64,000 nucleotides of DNA from Ilyonectria destructans (lineage: Eukaryota > Ascomycota > Sordariomycetes > Hypocreales > Nectriaceae), in NCBI GenBank assembly GCA_020740775.1, contig JAHEWK010000036.1:62001-126000 (forward strand), written 5' to 3'. The notes beneath the pieces were generated by a model. That model was not told where the DNA came from. It was given only the letters and a program-made list of their open reading frames with translations, and did no database searches. Positions 50,553 to 62,951 of this stretch are shown here, piece after piece. Both the position numbers and the translations under genes were made by a program. Position 1 is the first letter of the stretch. Each line of letters opens with the position of its first letter.

Positions 50553-52061
50553 ATGGTGTCCTCTTCGATGGCCAAAGAGGCTCGAGCCTTCCCTGACGGC
50601 ACCAAGGACTACGTTCCTCTCCGTGGTGCTGGCAACAAGAACACCGCTCCCAAAGTTCATATTGCCGATACCCCGATGACCTGGAAGAACTGGCACCAGC
50701 ACGTCAACTGGCTCAACACCACCTTCATCATCTTCCTTCCCTTCATTGGCATCATCTACTCCTACTGGGTTCCCCTCCGCCCTTACACGGCCATCTGGGC
50801 CGTTGTCTACTACTTCAACACCGGCCTCGGCATCACTGCTGGTAAGCTCAGCCCAAATGTTGCGGGCCCTCCTCCGGATTGCCCGACTTCGAGCAGAGTT
50901 GGATACTAACATGACCTTCCTGCAGGTTACCACCGTCTTTGGGCTCACTCTTGCTACAGGGCCAGACTTCCCCTCAAGATTTACCTTGCCGCTGTCGGCG
51001 CTGGCGCCGTCCAGGGCTCCATCCGATGGTGGTCTTCTAGTCACCGTGGTCACCACCGCTACACTGATACTGAAAAAGACCCCTACTCCGTTCGCAAGGG
51101 TTTCTGGTACTCTCATCTCGGCTGGATGGTCTTCAAGCAGAACCCCAAGCACAAGGGCCGAACCGACATCACCGATCTGAACGAGGACCCCGTGGTTGTT
51201 TGGCAGCACACGAACTTCCTCAAGTGCTTTGTCGCCATGGGCCTGGTCTTCCCAATGGTTGTTGCTGGTCTCGGTTGGGGTGACTGGCTCGGTGGTTTCG
51301 TCTACGCCGGTATTCTCCGTATCTTTGTCGTCCAGCAGGCTACATTCTGCGTTAACTCTCTTGCCCATTGGCTCGGCGAGCAACCCTTCGACGACCGAAA
51401 CTCTCCTCGAGACAACGTTATCACTGCCCTCGTCACTCTTGGTGAAGGTTACCACAACTTCCACCATGAATTCCCCTCCGACTACCGCAATGCAATTGAG
51501 TGGTACCAGTATGACCCTACTAAGTGGTGCATTTGGATATGGAGCAAGCTCGGCCTTGCCTATGAGTTGAAGCAGTTCCGTGCCAACGAGATTGAGAAGG
51601 GTCGTGTCCAGCAGATGCAGAAGAAGCTCGATCAGAAGCGTGCCACTCTTGACTGGGGTATTCGTCTGGATCAGCTCCCCGTTATTGACTGGGACGACTT
51701 CGTTGCTGAGGCCAAGGCCGGAAAGCGTCTGATCGCTGTTGCCGGCGTTATCCACGATGTCACCGACTTTATCAAAGACCACCCTGGTGGCGGTGCCCTC
51801 ATCAACTCTGCCATCGGCAAGGATGTCACTGCCATCTTCAACGGTGGTGTCTACAACCACTCCAACGCCGCCCATAACCTTCTTTCGACCATGCGTGTTG
51901 GTATCCTCCGCGGTGGTTGCGAGGTTGAGATCTGGAAGCGTGCTCAGTTTGAGAACAAGGACGTCACCTACATGAACGATTCTGCTGGCCAGCGTATCGT
52001 CCGCGCCGGTACCCAGGTCACCAAGGTTACCCAGCCTGTGGCCATCGCTGACGCCGCCTAA
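50553..52061 (+). CDS. OLE1: Stearoyl-CoA (delta-9) desaturase with cytochrome b5 domain
   Basis: The ATG at 50553 (GAAATGG) opens exon 1 to 50841. An 84-nt intron (GTAAGC...ATACTAAC...CTGCAG) ends at 50925, and exon 2 runs to 52061. The product has 474 residues. Membrane helices are at the start ([18 protein letters not shown]) and middle ([17 protein letters not shown]). All three di-iron His boxes are present: HRLWAH directly after the intron, HRGHH, and HNFHH in [18 protein letters not shown]. The C-terminus is a cytochrome b5 domain with DHPGG and the second heme His ([11 protein letters not shown]). It introduces the first double bond in palmitoyl- and stearoyl-CoA at the ER. It is fully intact, with strong codon bias (C-ending codons), unlike its neighbours. 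Confidence 0.95.
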
Positions 52062-52689
52062 GGCAGTGTGATACTATGATGAGGATGAATTCGATAATTG
52101 GGTAATGTGTTGAAGACATGGGAGGAGCTTGCATGTCGAGTAAAAAACAGGGAGGTGGAGGGGTTGAAGGATCTCGTCAGGCACAGTCACATGCTTTTCG
52201 AAGCCTTCGTCCCCACACTGCCCTTCACCGAGGAACTCAGGGACACGGCACTTTTGACGCAAAATCGACTCACGAAAGAATGGCGTTTTGGTGGTGGGGT
52301 TGGTTTCTTTTTTGTTTTGAAGACTATTTTTCTCACATGATCCATTATGAATCGAGCCCAAAAAGAAAAACGAAGATGGGGTTAAATATTAATATGGAAA
52401 ACCCTTTCCTGGTCACAGCAGATCAGTAACTGGTTTTCAAGACAACTTAGATACTTGAAAATACAAGAATATCTCATGAGAACACATGGCTCTTTTGTGT
52501 GAGACCTGTCTCCGACTTGAACCTAGGATGTTGAACGATACCATGATCAGAATTTGAACCATAACTTTGCTTCTAGAGCAGGATTATGAAAAGAACACGG
52601 GCGTAGGGATGCATGTGAATTTGACTCGCTATTACGCCGGCTAGGAATATGTTACATAGCAGAACTGATATCCAAGGGTCGGACCAACT

Positions 52690-52850
52690 ACACTGCATAT
52701 CCACGTGGACCACATATAAGTGGCCCATCTCTATTACATCCACTTGTCGGCGCTCAGATTACGTGATAATCCACTACATTTGGACCTGAAAGTGGATGTA
52801 ATGGAGTGGATTTAGGTGGATTTAGATACAGTGAGATATTCCCTGACCGT
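52690..52850. repeat. Foldback with GTGGAT motifs
   Basis: ATTACATCCACTT at about 52734 pairs with AAGTGGATGTAAT at about 52790. Further GTGGA/TCCAC copies flank them (CCACGTGGACCAC, GGAGTGGATTTAGGTGGATTT). It resembles the motif-dense region at 12298-12500 and may be a hAT subterminal relic. Confidence 0.45.
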
Positions 52851-53034
52851 GTACGGTTCACAGTACTTATTTTTGTATATAATCGCCTATTAAATCGAGG
52901 TACCTGGACCCAAGTTAGCCGAGGTCGATCACCCCTACAGTTAATCTTATAACAACATTATACGAGAAACTACCCCTATTGAGCGCGTTTTCTACAGATT
53001 TCCTGCTTTGTTTTTGCAAAAAAAAAAAGGCAAT

Positions 53035-53090
53035 TGCTAGGGACGCATGACGTTTTGCTAGGGACGCATGATCTTACGGACGCATGACTT
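53035..53090. repeat. Three direct copies of GGACGCATGA upstream of the MULE
   Basis: GCTAGGGACGCATGA occurs twice and ACGGACGCATGA once within 55 bp, spaced about 20 and 17 bp. It lies 180 bp before the MULE ORF, so it may be a subterminal transposase site or an element end. No inverted partner was found downstream. Confidence 0.5.
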
Positions 53091-53268
53091 TTCTACCCCT
53101 CTCATTGGCTCAAAAATAATTGTTAGTACCATCGAATTCTGCCACCTCCACTTCTTGTACTCCTTCTGTTCAGCTCCCTTAAATCTTTACCCCTAAGAAC
53201 AATCATTACTAGCATATACCAACAACCATTCCTAGAGCCTACCCCCCAGCCTTCACCTCTGATTTAAT

Positions 53269-55501
53269 ATGCCACGTCAACCACATACCCACCCTGAGCA
53301 GGATCTTAGGCCTCGAAGATCCCGAAGTCGAAGCCGAAGCCCGAGCCCCAGCGATCAATTGATCCCTTCGAAGCGCCGTCGCGTCGAGCGCGAAGCCGAC
53401 CTACCGAGTCCATCGCACCTTTCGAGTCCACCGCGCCCTTCGAGTCGTTCGACAATAGCAAGCAGCATCTCTCCATTCTACGGTATTGGAGACGATAATG
53501 CCCTCGATAATCTCTTCGCATCATACCCGCAAAGGTTCTCTGATGTCCCCAGACCACATGGCCAGCGAGGCATGAATGAGTCTACCTGGTCGATGCGTAA
53601 CGATCACGAGATTTATTTCAACACCGACCTCATCCTGGTATCATCATCTGTTCGTCGAGTAACAGAACTGATTCCGGGTGAATACCCATATTCATTATCA
53701 TCTTCTTCATCCCCTACACCCAGCTCTCCACCATCTTCAACATCTTCAATACAAGGACCCCCTCAAGCAACTAAAGCTGAGTTTCAGTCTGCTCTAAAGC
53801 TTGTACAAGAGGTCATTGGAAAGGTCGGCGCCTTACACTCGACCTCGCCCGTCAATATGGGGCTGGTCGCCACTTAGCCCAGGAGCTTATGAACCCCCTC
53901 CTCCATACTCTCCGCCACGAAATCCACAATCAACATCAAGTCCTCCTGTGACTACACCTCCCAATATATCTATACAATCTTCGATCGAGCCAGAGCCAGA
54001 GCCAATACCCAACCCCCTTATTCCAGGTGATGCTGCCCCAGATGCAGAGACTCTCTTCAACACAATCAACACCTTTGCTAAGGAGCATGGATTTGGCATT
54101 GTTCGATATAATGGATATCAATATCAGGGTCGGATAATCAGATATACATTTCAATGTGATCGATTTGGACAACCAAGATATACCAGAGGAGTTGGATTGC
54201 GACAGCGGAAGTCTCGAAAATGCGGCTGTAAATGGAAGGTTATTGCTGAAGCCCTAGAAGAGGGGAAGTGGTTCTTACGAAAGCACCCAAATATAGAACA
54301 CAGCGAACACAACCATGGACCCAGTCTCGCCCCATCAGCACACCCTACCCATCGACGACTGACTTCATCTATCAAGGCCACTATTGAAGCTACAAGTCGA
54401 CGGGTTGGTGTGCGTGCTCGCGATGTACAAGCAGTTGTCAAAGATCAGCACCCAGATACCAGTTTCACTCAAAAGGATATCTACAATGCCCGGGTCACGA
54501 TCAATCGCGATAAGTTGAATGGGTATACCTCTGCTGCAGCACTTATCAAGCTTTTCGATGAGAGTGGAATCCTCTACTTGGTAAAGTGGGCAGATGATGA
54601 GCCAAATCGAGTTGTTGGCTTAATATGGACCTTCCCTTATTGCCTTCAGATGTGGAAGCGCTTTCCAGAGGTCATCAGCTTCGATAATACATACAATACC
54701 AATCGATTCAAGCTGCCTCTTTTCCAAGCAACAGGGCAAACATGTTTGGGGACTGTCTTCAATGCTGCGTTTGGTCTGATTGATAATGAGAGAAGGGAAG
54801 GATTCCAATTCCTTGCAGAGGGCTTTCGACAGCTGATTGATGAGCAATCTATCAAAGACCCAACTATTATCATCACAGACTTTGATAAGGCAATGAAGGC
54901 AGCACTAGACGATCAGTTTCCCAAGTCACAGCAGCAATTGTGCATCCACCATATCAACTCAAATGTCCTTCTTAAGTCAAAGCAGAAATGGCTTAAGACT
55001 TCTGAACCTACTAGCAGCTCAGATATCAGCGATGTTGAAAAGTCCCCTCAGTATGAAACTCAACTCAGCTTAAATGATCGAGCACTGGTTGACAATTCAA
55101 CAACCGACAAGATTCCTCATACCTATCGGGGTATCTTCCAGATGTGGAAGGTTGTACTGTTTGCTGATGATGAGGCAGCTCATGAGGAGGCTTGGAAAAT
55201 GCTATGCAAGGAGTTTGATGATCAACGACCAACCTTGCGTTACTTATATGGTACTTACATGCCTGTAAGAGCTCAATGGGCCCGCTGCTTCATCAAGACA
55301 TACCGTAATTTCGGTATTCATGTCACATCTGGCACGGAAGCAAGCAATAATAATGTCAAAAGCTATTTGCGTAATGGCATGAGCAACCTCTTTCGTCTTG
55401 TTGAGGCAATGCAGGATATGATAAGGGATCAAGAGCTGATACGTGAAAAACCAGTCTTGGGCCTGGTGCTTAAGACTGGCATTATATGTAACATCACGTG
55501 A
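53269..55501 (+). pseudogene. MULE transposase, 5' part, frameshifted and truncated
   Basis: An ATG at 53269 gives a Pro/Ser/Arg-rich N-terminal region (to 53877). The reading frame then shifts near 53860 to a second frame that runs to 55501. The second part has a FAR1-type zinc domain (FQCDRFG...KCGCKW...EHSEHNH). It also has a MULE DDE core with VISFDNTYNTNRFKLPLF (Asp), IIITDFDKAMKAAL (Asp), QQLCIHHINSNV, and TSGTEASNNNVKSYL (Glu). The normal C-terminus with the SWIM finger is absent; the frame ends after DQELIREKP. The left-edge fragment at 1-820 contains exactly that missing C-terminal region from a related element. Confidence 0.8.
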
Positions 55502-55829
55502 GGAAGGAGACCTTATGCTCCCGTCCTCAACTGTAGTCTTAGCTCGTCATCCATCTTTCTACATCTACATGACAACTTCACTTTATGTGACCTCCGCGGT
55601 ATATTCGCATCAACAACTCACTGGGGTACGAGCTACTGGGCGAAGACTGCAGCCGAATATCCGTAGAACAAGAAGTCAATGGGAGCTGATAAGCAGTGAT
55701 GAGGAGTGATATCATGTTAGAATTACTGGGTATAGGTAGAAATAGTAGGATTTTGATCCCTTGTAGTTGAGCTGAAAATTCAATTACTAGTGATTGAAAT
55801 TATACTATTACACTCAATCACATACAATC

Positions 55830-55965
55830 ATAATATAGTGATAGTACTATTAGGTTGTCTTAGGTTAATATGACCTGATGGTACTATCGCTGTGCAGTCC
55901 TAAGAAAACCTGATGGTAATATTGTTATACAGTCCTAAGACAACCTGGTAGTATTAATATTTAAT
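55830..55965. repeat. Hairpin-forming AGGTTGTCTTAGG repeats
   Basis: Four copies of AGGTT(G/T)TCTTAGG in alternating orientation (about 55850, 55897, 55938) surround TGATGGTA motifs. Left TACTATTAGGTTGTCTTAGG pairs with right CCTAAGACAACCTGGTAGTA. It is probably a small foldback element between the MULE and the copia LTR. Confidence 0.5.
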
Positions 55966-55984
55966 AGAAACATATTGTCAGATA

Positions 55985-56126
55985 TGTCAGTGGCGAAAGT
56001 TGCCACCTATTGCCACCTATTGCCACAAGGCTTAGCAATCAGCTTCTAGATGATTCTATACAGAAGAGAAAGGGTATATAAAGCTTGCTCTGAAACCTCA
56101 AGATATAGGGGGAGACACAACACACA
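55985..56126 (+). mobile_element. Probable copia 5' LTR
   Basis: The sequence starts TGTCAGTGGCG, contains GGTATATAAAGC (a TATA box) near 56075 and ends near ACAACACACA before the gag region. Its length is about 140 bp. The right border is assigned by the TG...CA rule only, because the 3' LTR is lost. Confidence 0.55.
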
Positions 56127-59100
56127 ATTTTTTACCCTAATATTTGACAATTAAGAGTCTCACTGCCTCAACCCATTTTAATATCTTTGAGAATCCCTCT
56201 ATCTTATCTATGATGCTGCATAGGAAATCCCAGAAAGAGGGTCTTACGGCCACTCTTATAAAACCTGGGGACTTTCCGGACTGGGAGCACGAATTCCTTC
56301 TTCAGGTTGACCTTCTAGGTCTGCAACAGCACCTCAAACGAAGATTTTCCTTGAAGAGGAACCGGCCTTCCCGGATATCAGAAGACGCAAATACACCAAG
56401 ACAACAGCAGCACAACGGACCATTCGATCAGAAACACCTGAGACTGAAGGGACCAATTCAGATGACATACAGGAGACAAACAATGGAACATGGTCTCTAT
56501 CTGACCTAACTGAACAAGGTCAGAAGAGCTTCCAACAGGACCTCTCTTTCTATCAGCTTCAAGAAAAGTCATCAGAAAGACAGAGGAAGTCTCTAAGAAC
56601 CCTCCAAGACTGGATTATCCGAACTGTCTCTCCTAGTTACATCCGGACCTGTTGTCAGCCGCGCAAGTCGATCTATGAATGGCACTACAATCTCCGTGCC
56701 CGGTGCGGGAGGTCGGAAGCAGACGAAACACGAGATGCTCGAAATACATACTTGACCCTCATGAAAACACCTCCAAAGACCGCAACTCAAGCACTCAAAT
56801 GGTTAGAAGAGTGGGAGGAAGCCTTGGCTAAAGGACAGCAACAAAAGGTCCCTGAGACCCTCTTTTGCAGCTCCAGGGCATATGACTTTCTTAACGTCTC
56901 TTCACACCTTCTCCCTGCCTGGACGGCAGCCTATGAAATTAGCCAACAAACCTGATCCAAGAAGAATCCCTTATCTATCGAGATCTAGCGAAGTTCGCCT
57001 TCCGGAATAAGCTCAAAAATGCAGAGGTCTTACGGGGCCCAGGTCGCACGGGAAAAATCTCCCAAGGTGCATTCTCTGCGAGCTTTGCTGGGGAGGACCC
57101 CCAGGATGATGAACCAGAGGACGCTCGCATCATTGAAGGCCAGTACCGTTCTACGAAGAAAGGCGGGGAAAAGACGAAGCGTCAGAGGTCTCCTAATGAT
57201 CAGGAGAAATGCCCGGCGTGCGGTCTACCCCATTCTCTTAAGAAATGCTTCTATGTTTTTCCAAACATAGCTTGGAAAGGGTTCAGGCCTCGAGAAAAAT
57301 TTCAGACAAAGGTAAGAGAAGCCCTTGAAGAAGACCTAGACCTCCAGGCACAAGTAAAAGCTCTCACTCGGAAGAAGTCCAAGAACCTACCAAAACCAGC
57401 TATTGAGGAAACCTCTGACCAATAACTATATGGCCGGCTTATTGCTAAAGTCAACGCCGCATTTGCCGCCCAAAGCAACGACTATCCCTTACGAAAATCT
57501 CAAATCCTAGACCCAGGAACAACGATCTCCATCACAAATGACCCCAATCGACTAGCTGATCTCCAGCCGGCTCTTCCAGGCGACTTCATCTGGTCAGGTG
57601 ACCGAAAGTTACCAATTTTGGGATATGGAACAATGATAGTCAGGCTGACAAGAACTCGAGCCCTGTTGCTTGAAGATGTAGCCTACTGTCCCCGACTCCT
57701 CACAACTCTAGTCTCCTTACGTCAGCTACGGAAGAAAGGACTCTATTGGGATAACAGACGTGATCCAACGACCCTCCGCCATTCCGATCAGACAATCGCC
57801 TGCCCGATCAAGGACCTATACGGTCAATACGTCATTGAATACCAACCGGCAGAGATGACCCCGGCGGTTTGGGCAGCCCACAGGTTCACCTCTCACACTA
57901 AGAGGGCTCCTTTAGCGGGAGAAGCCATCCGCTGGCACAACCGCCTAGGGCATCCGGGACCGCAAGCTCTTGAACACCTCGTCTCAGCATCTCAGGGGGT
58001 GCGAATTCGAGGACCAACAACAGTCGAATGTGACGCCTGTGGCCTATCAAAGATCAAGAGACAAGTCAGACGGGCTCCAAGGCAGTCTGGCCAGAGAGCC
58101 GGCGAACGCATCGCTGTCGATTTCCATGACTATGAAGAAGGGATAGGTGGCTATACCTCGCAGATGTTGCTTACCTGCTGATCAACGGGTTACATTTGGG
58201 ATTATTACCTCACATCTCGGACAACGGAGGCTATTATCACAGTCTTCAAATCCTTCTTCAAACACCTAGAAGTTCAACATAACATTAAGGTCAAAGTCAT
58301 CGAATGCGACAATGAGATCACAGAGGTCAAATCACAAGTCGGAAACTTCATACGGAACAGAGCCATCATTATCGAGCCCTCAGCACCATACAGCCAAGCA
58401 CAAAACGGCGGTGCCGAACGCTCAGGGGGTGTGATAAAGGATAAGGAAAGAGCTATGCGAACAGGCGCCAGGTTCCCTCATCAGCTATGGCCAGAAATCG
58501 GCAGAACGGCAGTTTATCTATACAACCGAACGCCAAACTATAAATCAGGCTGGAAAACACCATACGATCAATTACATACTGCGATAGCCAGAGCTGGAGG
58601 AATTCCACAATCGGCGAAACAGCCCGACCAAACACATCTAAGAGCATTTGGCTGCAAGGCCTATGCCATGACCCCCGAGGCACAACAAAAGTTCAACCGC
58701 AAGATGCGGCTCAAGCCGAAAGGATGGATCGGCTTCCTAGTCGGATATAGATCCTCAAACATCTACAGGATCTGGGTCCCTACAATCAATCGAATAGTGA
58801 GCACCCGAGACGTCATTTTTAATGAAGACAAGGGCTGCAACGGAGACTGGGAAAATTTCAAGGACGACCTCTTGGAGGCAGACCTAGAAGAAATTGCACG
58901 AATTGCATCCCTTCAACAAGACGAACCGATTGATCAGTTAGAGACTGAAGACCGTATTGAGGTGGATTTTCCTGAAGAGGAAGACTCAAATGAACTCACA
59001 GGGAATCGTCTTATAGTGGCGATTGATGAAATCTCGCAGGCAAAGAGGGCAGAATATGAAGACTTCCTTACGCCTCCAGATACACCGCCATCTGCCCTAC

Positions 59101-59531
59101 TTGCACAATTACCTCAAAATGTGTTAGAACAAGGGAACAAAACGATCACGTGGCAGGCAGCTTTTCTAGCTGGAACCAAATCTCCTCCACAAATCTCAAC
59201 AGAACGGAAGATCCGTCAAGGGGTAAAGCTGCATAGAAATGCACTACCTCCGGCACCAAGAAAGCATCAAGATCTCATAGAACATCCATTAGGAAATCTC
59301 TTCCAGAAGGCTGAAGAAATTCATCTTCAAAGTCACAAGGAAATGAGGTCATGGACTGAGATCCGAGCCAAGGACCCTCGAGCATCTGATCAACAGGTCC
59401 TAGGCTGTATGTGGGTGTACGTCTATAAAACAGACAAACACGGTTACTTTCAAAAATGCAAGGCCCGACTAGTGGTTCGAGGAGACCAACAAGCAAAAGG
59501 GCAGCTTCAAGACACATACGCAGCAACCCTA
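56127..59531 (+). pseudogene. Degenerate Ty1-copia gag-pol, 3' truncated
   Basis: The gag region (IKPGDFPDWEHEFLLQVDLL) is full of stops and shifts. A zinc knuckle (CPACGLPHSLKKC), a protease (LDPGTTISITND, with DPG where DSG/DTG is usual), the pre-integrase motif RWHNRLGHPG and the CDACGLSKIK pair follow. The integrase has DFHDYEE, IECDNE and NGGAERSGG as its D-D-E. The RT begins (CKARLVVRGDQQ) and is cut at DTYAATL by an LTR of family B. Stops include TGA at 58179, where Arg CGA is expected, and TAA at 57424 (CAA), both C-to-T type. The polyprotein cannot be made. Confidence 0.8.
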
Positions 59532-59703
59532 TGTCACGGGCCAGGGCCCATATCCTTGCGGCTGTGCCGCAAGACGGCTCGTGCGCGCCAGGGATGAGAT
59601 ATCGTTCCACAGCTCAGGGGCATTTAGGAACTTCTTTCTTTCTTCTTCATCTTTGATGTAAATAGCATCCTGGACTAGATAGCTGGAATCCAGCTACTAG
59701 AGG
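59532..59703 (+). mobile_element. LTR, family B copy 2, 3' end missing
   Basis: It matches 32806-32984 closely (TGTCACGGGCC..., GGAACTTCTTTC, ACTAGAGGC) but lacks the last nine bases. It is inserted into the copia RT sequence and abuts the hAT-like element at 59704. It has a 7-bp internal deletion relative to copy 1 (GTACTAG region). Confidence 0.8.
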
Positions 59704-60213
59704 CAGCGCTCCTAATAGTGCAATCAGTCCGTCTGGACGCCTCAGACTGGCCATTTAGTCCGTTTGGCTTGGCTAGACTAAACTAGCAGTCCGTCTGACT
59801 TTGGTCGAACTGGACTAGCAGTCTGACTGAGATGTGCAGACTGGACTGGCAGTCTGACCGAGATGTGTAGACTGAACTATCCGTCCGTTCGTCACCGTTA
59901 GACTAGACTGTAGTGCAAACTGCGGTCTAGACTAATAGTCTAGACACGTGACTCCCGTCTTCGTCGATAAACCCGATATGACATGGGACAGCGAGAGTGG
60001 ACGAAAATGCTTGAGAGCCAAACATCTTTCAAGCGGACTGGACATGGCTTAATCTGGGCTTTGGGCCGTTCTCTCGCAGTGACAGTAACCATAGGCTCAC
60101 TGCGCCACGTCACTGATATCGGTCTTTCGACGGTCTTTCGATGATTCGGGAATATATCTCTGATCATGATGGAATTGATACCAGACGGAAGCTCTCAGCA
60201 CGGTAGATTCGGT

Positions 60214-62943
60214 CAGTGCTGGATAGACACGCGTGTTGTTTCATACTGTTTCATATGAAACTGTAACCCTCCCAGTTTCATATGTTTCAGTCGGTTTCAT
60301 ATGTTTCATATACGCCCGATAAGTCCCAAATATCTTAGTACTTAACCAAGAATATTTTGCAAGCAAATGCCTTCAACGCAGTTCGAAACTTGCTAATCGT
60401 AAAAATGTCCTCAGCTTCGCCTTCTCCCTTGTTCTCAAAGCCTTCTGACGAGTCTCCGGCACCTGCATCGCATGACTCTTCCGTTCCCGCGAAACGCGCA
60501 TTGAATCGCTCTCCCTCTGATCGGGCTGGCAAGCGCACCAAAGGCCGTACAAACAACAGCACTTGGAACGAGGCGCGCGACCCTTATGAAGAGAGAGGAG
60601 AGAAAGCTTGTGATTCTTTATACCACGAAATCTGGTACTGCAAGTACTGCGACTCCACGAAAAAGCCTAATTCGGTAACGACGAATATGAGCCGAGCCCG
60701 CAAGTACCTGCGGGACTTTTACAGCATCCGTGTTATAGAGTATGCCGAAAGGTCGGATCTGAAGAAGCAGCAACATGGCACCATCACGGATTTGTTTGGA
60801 AGGCAGGAGGAACGTCAAGCCAATCGAGACCTCAACGAGGAAAAATATTTGGCAAATACTATTAATATTCCTATATTCGAGGAAGCTCTTGCCAGGCTTC
60901 TTGCAGTTCGCAATATTGCCCACATATTCATCGAGTACCTCGAGTTTTACGCTGTTATCCTCTCCTGTAACTATATAGCCCGGGACGTCCTCCTACACAG
61001 CTGCAGAGCGGTACTGAAACTTCTCGGAAAGACGTTCACTCAACACAAATAAGGCCTCGTCAATAAGCTTTATGGTTCTCTCTCTTCTATGGTCCACTTT
61101 ACTATTAATATGTAGACCTTATCGGAATAGAAGGCAGCATATCAGGCAATTGTAGTCTATTTTGTAGATGCGGAGACTAGAGAAGTCGCTCAAGTGTTAT
61201 TGTTACTGCGCGAGTTTAAAGGAAGCCACAATGGGAAATTACAAGCCAAGACTTTCCTGGAGGTTGTCGAAGAGTACGACCTCAGCAATAAGATTGGCTA
61301 CTTTACGATGGATAATTACGATGCTAATGATACTATACTTGACGACGTCGCAAAAGAGATTGATGGTTTAGATCCGGTTGCCAGGCGACTATGCTGCAGT
61401 AGCCATATTATAAACCTCATTGTTTAAGCCTTCCTTTTCCGGAGTAAAGCAAAGAAGATTCAGGAGGATAAGCAAGAAGAGATTGATAAGGCGTATAAGC
61501 GACTGTGCAGGCTATCCGAAAAAGAAGAAGGGGGCGTTATTATAAAGGCACAAGCCACCGAGGAATGGCGGGAGTTTAATATTCTGGGGAAGCTGCACAA
61601 CTTGTGCATGTATTCAAGGAGCTCTACCAGCATCTGCAACAACTTCAAGGCTAAGATTAGCAGGGCCTTGCCGAGGGATAATGATACACGCTGGAATTCA
61701 TGGTTTTATCTTATTGACGTGGCAATTAAGAGGCGGGCAAAGTTTATGGATTGGATTTAAGAAAATCATACCAAGATCGAGAAAGATATATTGGACTACA
61801 ACAACTAGAACGAGCTCCGAGACATCTATATATTTCTACAACTATTTCACCAGATCTCAGTATACTAAGGCCGGAAGAATACACTCGATGAAGTTCTATC
61901 TTATATGGATTTCCTCTATCATCACTTCACGCAGGCTAAAGATAAGGCTTTCAGTAACCCACGCTTCTACGCGTGCTTTTATGTGGCTTGGCTAAAGTTC
62001 GAGAAGTATTACCAGCTTACCGAACAGGCCCTCGTGTACGTGGCTGGTATCCTCCTCCACCCAGCACTCCGAAAGAGCTATCTGAGTGAGCAGTGGAAGA
62101 GAAACCCAGCCTGGGTTAGCAATACCGTGAAGTCTGTTAGAAAGATTTAGTCCACAGAGTACAAGAGCTACCAGCTCCAAGATAAGCAACAGGAGAAAGG
62201 GCAAGAACTCGACGAGTTCGATCGCTGGAGGCAGAAGGTGTACAGCACAGCGAGCGAGGTGAAGGATAAATTCGACTGCTTTATTTATATAAGTAATTTG
62301 AAGCCTTCTACCTAATGGCCAGGTTTTGACGATACTTCGCAGGGCTTATAAGTTGGGATTGGACAACAAACGGCCTTACAGTGGTGGCTTGAACCGACCC
62401 AGCAAGAGAATTTTCCCCTCCTCTGCCGTATGGCCGTTGACATATTCTGCATTCCTCCGATGTCTACGGAAGCAGAGCGAATTTTCTCAGGCGCAAGACG
62501 GCAGGTTACATGGGATAGAAGTAGCATATCTGCCAAAATGGTAGAGGCATGTGAGTGTATTAAAAGCTGGATAAGGGTTCCAAAGGGGAAAAGCAGGCCG
62601 CTTCTTGCAGGGGTGTTTAGAGGAGCGGAGGATATCGACGCGGCTGTAAGGATTCTCCAAGAAGATATTGAGGTGGGCAAGGGGGAAGAAAGCGATAGCG
62701 AGGCTAGCGAATTGGTAGCATAGGTAGGCAGGCAATGCGAGACATCTTTGAGGTGCCCAGTGGTAAGGTGTATGTCGGCACCGAGGTTACCAAAGACAGG
62801 GGGGGAAAAAACAAAGGAATTAGATATTGATTCATATGAAACTGAAACCGGTTTCATATGAAACCGAAACTATACTGGCGTCCGGTTTCATGAAACTGAA
62901 ACTCACCCCAGTTTCAGTTTCATAGCGTGTCTATCCAGCACTG
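60214..62943 (+). mobile_element. Complete hAT transposon, RIP-like inactivated
   Basis: The element is 2730 bp. It has perfect 19-bp inverted ends, CAGTGCTGGATAGACACGC. GATTCGGT flanks both sides (60206-60213, 62944-62951), a perfect 8-bp duplication. TTTCATATGAAAC-type palindromes cluster within 100 bp of each end. One transposase frame spans the interior. It is nested in the 59704-63771 element. Confidence 0.95.
60405..62723 (+). pseudogene. hAT transposase with about ten nonsense codons and no frameshift
   Basis: From the ATG at 60405 to the TAG at 62723 one frame of 773 codons can be followed. The order is a BED-type finger (YCKYCDSTKK...), DLFGRQEE, a core (AAYQAIVVYFVDAET, GYFTMDNYDANDTIL, CCSSHIINLIV), DTRWNSWFYLID, ILLHPALRKSYL, and the dimerisation end DIFCIPPMSTEAERIFSG. 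Stops occur after FTQHK, INM, LSE, NLIV, MDWI, DYNN, QISVY, VRKI, KPST and SQGL. Every one is TAA or TAG where CAA (Gln) or TGG (Trp) fits the family. No indel is needed. That pattern fits C:G-to-T:A mutation of repeats (RIP) rather than random decay. Confidence 0.9.
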
Positions 62944-62951
62944 GATTCGGT

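Larger units (their letters stand above)
52062..53268. other. Gene-free region 3' of the desaturase
   Basis: It contains the desaturase 3' UTR, a foldback near 52690-52850 and, just before the MULE, a poly-A run (53020-53030). No gene is supported. Confidence 0.4.

Noticed and set aside
50514..51875. 453-codon open frame antisense to the desaturase
   Set aside because: It mirrors the strongly biased codon use of the sense gene (third-position C gives antisense open frames), crosses the intron and has no motif.
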